Positions 5,399 to 7,360 of a stretch of DNA of 7,360 bases are shown here, in pieces. The DNA is taken from positions 5,376 through 12,735 of the forward strand of contig DHWK01000155.1 of the NCBI GenBank assembly GCA_002413145.1, in the 5' to 3' direction. The stretch's first letter is position 1. Each line of letters opens with the position of its first letter. Under the pieces are notes generated by a model. The model did no database searches. It saw only the letters and a program-made list of their open reading frames with translations, and was not told the DNA's origin. The position numbers and the translations under genes were made by a program. Origin of the DNA: a bacterium UBP12_UBA5184. Its GTDB lineage: Bacteria; Vulcanimicrobiota; Vulcanimicrobiia; Vulcanimicrobiales; Vulcanimicrobiaceae.

Positions 5399-7070
5399 CC
5401 TCCGGGGCCGAGACCCCAAGCAGCATCAGCGCGTTTGCGAGCACGATCTTCGCGGCACGTGAGAGCGCGAGTCGCGCCGCACTGAGTTCGGCGTCGTCGG
5501 TGAGTACGCGGCAGTTCATGTAGAACTGATGGAACTCGCCGGCGACCTCACGCGCGTAGCGCGGAAGACGTTGCGGCGCCAAGTTTTCGGCGACGGCGCG
5601 CACGATTGCCGGAAACTCCGAGAGCCGCTTCGCGAGCGCGAGCTCCGAGGGTTCGCCAAGACGTTCGAGTCCTTCGCCGCGTTCGGCACGTGCGCGTAGC
5701 ACCGGGTCCGCACGGCGTTCGATCGAGGCGATGCGCGCGTGGCCGTACTGCACGTAGAAGACGGGGTTTTCGTTCGACTGTTCTTTGGCGAGCGAGAGGT
5801 CGAAGGTGAGCGGCGAGTCGGGGTTCGTCAGCACGAAGAAGAAGCGCGCAGCGTCGACGCCGATCTCGTCGAGGATTTCATCGAGCGTGACGACGTTGCC
5901 GGCACGCTTGCTCATCGCGACAATCTCACCGTCGCGCACGAGCGTTATCTGTTGCGCGATGAGGACTTCGATCGCGCCCGGCCGGCCGAAGGCGGCGGCG
6001 ATCGTCCCCAACCGTTCGATGTAGCCGTGATGATCGGGACCGAGGATCAGGATCGCGCGATCGGCCCGCTGCAGCTTGTCGTAATGGTAGGCGACGTCGG
6101 CGCCGAAGTAGGTCGGCCGCCCGTCGCTGCGGACGATGACGCGATCCTTATCGTCGCCGAACTGGGTCGTGCGCACCCAGAGCGCGCCGTCCTCTTCGAA
6201 GATGAGGCCGCGCTCGCGCAGCGCTTCGATGCCGCGCTCGATCGCGCCGCTCTCATGCAGGCTGCGTTCGCTCTGCCAGCGCTCGAATGCGACGCCGAAC
6301 CGCGCCGAGGTTTTCTGCTGCTCTTCGACCAGTTTGGCATACGCGAAACGGGCGCAGAAGTCGACCAGCTCCTCCGGCGGCACCTCGCGGGCGGCGCCAT
6401 CCTCGCGTAGCCGTTCGGCTATTGCGATCAAGTAGTCGCCGGGGTAGCCGTCTTCGGGGAAGGGGAAACTCGGCTCGGCGAGTTGGCGGTAGCGCGCGTA
6501 GAGCGAGCGGCCCAGCGTCTCGAGCTGCGTCCCGGCATCGTTGATGATCCACTCGGTCGTCACGTCGTTACCGAAAAAACGCAGCGTCTTCGCGAGCGAA
6601 TCTCCGAGGGAGAGCGTGCGGCCTTGCACGACGACGAGGGGTCCGGTAGGATTCGCGCTGCCGAATTCGAGCGAGAGACGCCGGCCGTTGGGCAGGCCCC
6701 GCCCGTAGTCGGCGCCCGCTTTGAGGATCGCGCCGACGCTCTGCTGCCAGACCGCCGGTGCGAGCCGGACGTTGATGAATCCGCCGAGGGCCGTCGCTTC
6801 GGAGAGAACGTCGCGGATCGCCGGGTCGTCGTCGAGGATGCGAGCGATCAACTCGGCCGCGAGTTGCTGCGGCGGGCGGCGCGCGAGCTTCGCCAATTGC
6901 AGCGCGACGTTGGAGGCGAAGTCGCCGAAGTCCGGATTTCGCGGCGCCTCGAAGACGACCACCGGCGGAACGTCGCCGGGGACGAGCGACGCCGCCGCTC
7001 GTTCGAGCGCGCCGGCGATCCGCCCGAGGACGACGGCCAGCGCGTCGTCTTCAGTGATGGTAGGGCTCAT
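5373..7070 (-). CDS. argS: Arginyl-tRNA synthetase with atypical HIGH and KMSKS motifs
   Basis: Class I synthetase that charges tRNA-Arg; 565 aa from the ATG at 7070, a normal length. Domain order is right: N-terminal Add-1 tRNA-binding domain (NPDFGDFASNVALQLAK, about 45-61; GGFINVRL, about 96-103), Rossmann catalytic core (EFGSANPTGPL about 135-145; INDAGTQLETLGRSL about 176-190; GPDHHGYIERL about 344-354), the KMSKS-loop region followed by GVDAARFFFVL (about 404-414), then the DALR anticodon-binding domain (NPVFYVQYGHARI about 435-447) and the typical terminal LGVSAPEAM. Oddities: the position of HIGH after NPTGPL reads VVVQ (146-149) and the loop reads AMSKR (385-389). Start: ATG 7070 overlaps rlmH by 20 nt; GTG 7091 would add only MPRRSPE. 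No clear Shine-Dalgarno is seen. The gene probably shares a transcript with rlmH. Family membership is certain; full aminoacylation activity is presumed but not assured. Confidence 0.93.
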   Translation of the reverse strand: MSPTITEDDALAVVLGRIAGALERAAASLVPGDVPPVVVFEAPRNPDFGDFASNVALQLAKLARRPPQQLAAELIARILDDDPAIRDVLSEATALGGFINVRLAPAVWQQSVGAILKAGADYGRGLPNGRRLSLEFGSANPTGPLVVVQGRTLSLGDSLAKTLRFFGNDVTTEWIINDAGTQLETLGRSLYARYRQLAEPSFPFPEDGYPGDYLIAIAERLREDGAAREVPPEELVDFCARFAYAKLVEEQQKTSARFGVAFERWQSERSLHESGAIERGIEALRERGLIFEEDGALWVRTTQFGDDKDRVIVRSDGRPTYFGADVAYHYDKLQRADRAILILGPDHHGYIERLGTIAAAFGRPGAIEVLIAQQITLVRDGEIVAMSKRAGNVVTLDEILDEIGVDAARFFFVLTNPDSPLTFDLSLAKEQSNENPVFYVQYGHARIASIERRADPVLRARAERGEGLERLGEPSELALAKRLSEFPAIVRAVAENLAPQRLPRYAREVAGEFHQFYMNCRVLTDDAELSAARLALSRAAKIVLANALMLLGVSAPEAMERAEPG

Positions 7071-7360
7071 TTCGGGCGATCTTCGCGGCACGGTAGAGTT
7101 GTTCCAGCACGATCGCGCGTGCCCACTCGTGCAGGAACGTCAAACGCGACAACGACCAGCGAAATTGCGCGCGCTCCGCTAGCTCGCGCGAGGCGCCGAA
7201 CGTTCCGGCGATCGCGAAGACGAGCCGCTTCGTCCCGCCGTCGGCGAGGAGGGTGATGCGTTCCGAAAGTTCTTCGCTCGAAAGTTCCTGGCCGGAACGC
7301 TCGAGCAGCCACACGGCGTCGGTCGGATCGAGCGCCTCGAGAACGCGCCGGCCTTCCTCG
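7051..7360 (-). CDS. rlmH: 23S rRNA (pseudouridine1915-N3)-methyltransferase RlmH (5' end missing)
   Basis: SPOUT-class SAM-dependent methyltransferase that modifies pseudouridine 1915 in helix 69 of 23S rRNA. The frame is open to the right edge, leaving about 102 C-terminal residues of a protein usually near 155-160 aa; the GTG at 7314 is an internal valine, since family-like sequence (RRVLEALDPTDAVWLLERSG) continues upstream of it. Recognisable elements are SGQELSSEELSE, the SAM-binding knot segment FAIAGTFGAS (the family usually has GG where AG is seen here), FRWSLSRLTFLHEWAR, and the very characteristic C-terminus LEQLYRAAKIARNEPYHH. The final TGA lies 20 nt inside argS, so translation of the two genes is probably coupled. 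The pairing of rRNA and tRNA functions fits a translation-related minus-strand operon. Confidence 0.93.
   Translation of the reverse strand, partial: EEGRRVLEALDPTDAVWLLERSGQELSSEELSERITLLADGGTKRLVFAIAGTFGASRELAERAQFRWSLSRLTFLHEWARAIVLEQLYRAAKIARNEPYHH

Noticed and set aside
5399..5420. A possible hairpin GGGGCCGAGACCCC after the AI-2E stop
   Set aside because: The stem is only about four base pairs, lies within argS codons and has no T-run, so I do not call it an intrinsic terminator.
5739..7256. Two long plus-strand open frames (223 and 257 codons) opposite argS and rlmH
   Set aside because: Their translations are charged and lack any domain pattern, while the minus strand carries conserved ArgRS and RlmH motifs throughout.
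1..7360. Frequent CGATCG/GCGATCGC-like palindromes, suggestive of a dispersed repeat
   Set aside because: They fall in coding sequence in different frames and fit heavy use of ATC, GTC, GAT and CGC/GCG codons; I see no fixed longer consensus or regular spacing.

Overview
This is a compact, GC-rich bacterial chromosomal segment (about two thirds G+C by eye) made almost entirely of housekeeping genes. I see no mobile element, CRISPR array, RNA gene or obvious horizontally acquired block. The NAD-linked dihydroorotate dehydrogenase pair (PyrK plus a class 1B PyrD) and an RlmH protein fit many non-proteobacterial lineages. I cannot name the phylum; a poorly sampled GC-rich soil phylum (for example Eremiobacterota-like) is only a guess.

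Positions 1-2659, plus strand: the tail of a de novo pyrimidine operon, pyrK (5' end outside the window), pyrD, pyrF, pyrE. These cover dihydroorotate to orotate (PyrD/PyrK), orotate to OMP (PyrE) and OMP to UMP (PyrF). The genes overlap at every junction: about 4 nt for pyrK/pyrD, 4 nt for pyrD/pyrF and 29 nt for pyrF/pyrE. After a 26-nt gap, positions 2686-5398 continue on the same strand with a HisC-like PLP aminotransferase, a GNAT N-acetyltransferase and an AI-2E family membrane protein. Spacing and overlaps suggest all seven genes are one transcriptional unit, though no promoter is visible because the upstream part lies outside the window.

Positions 5373-7360, minus strand: rlmH (5' end outside the window) followed by argS, overlapping by about 20 nt. 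argS runs tail-to-tail into the AI-2E gene with a 26-nt overlap, so no intergenic terminator region exists. No stretch longer than 26 nt lacks a gene.

The main points of interest are three. First, pyrF has no ATG, GTG or TTG that would include its essential first strand, so translation probably begins at a CTG in a CTGA overlap with the pyrD stop; the same CTGA arrangement recurs at the hisC/GNAT junction. Second, the ArgRS-like protein has lost the HIGH signature of class I tRNA synthetases (VVVQ in its place). Third, its KMSKS loop reads AMSKR. I found no convincing previously undescribed multi-gene system.
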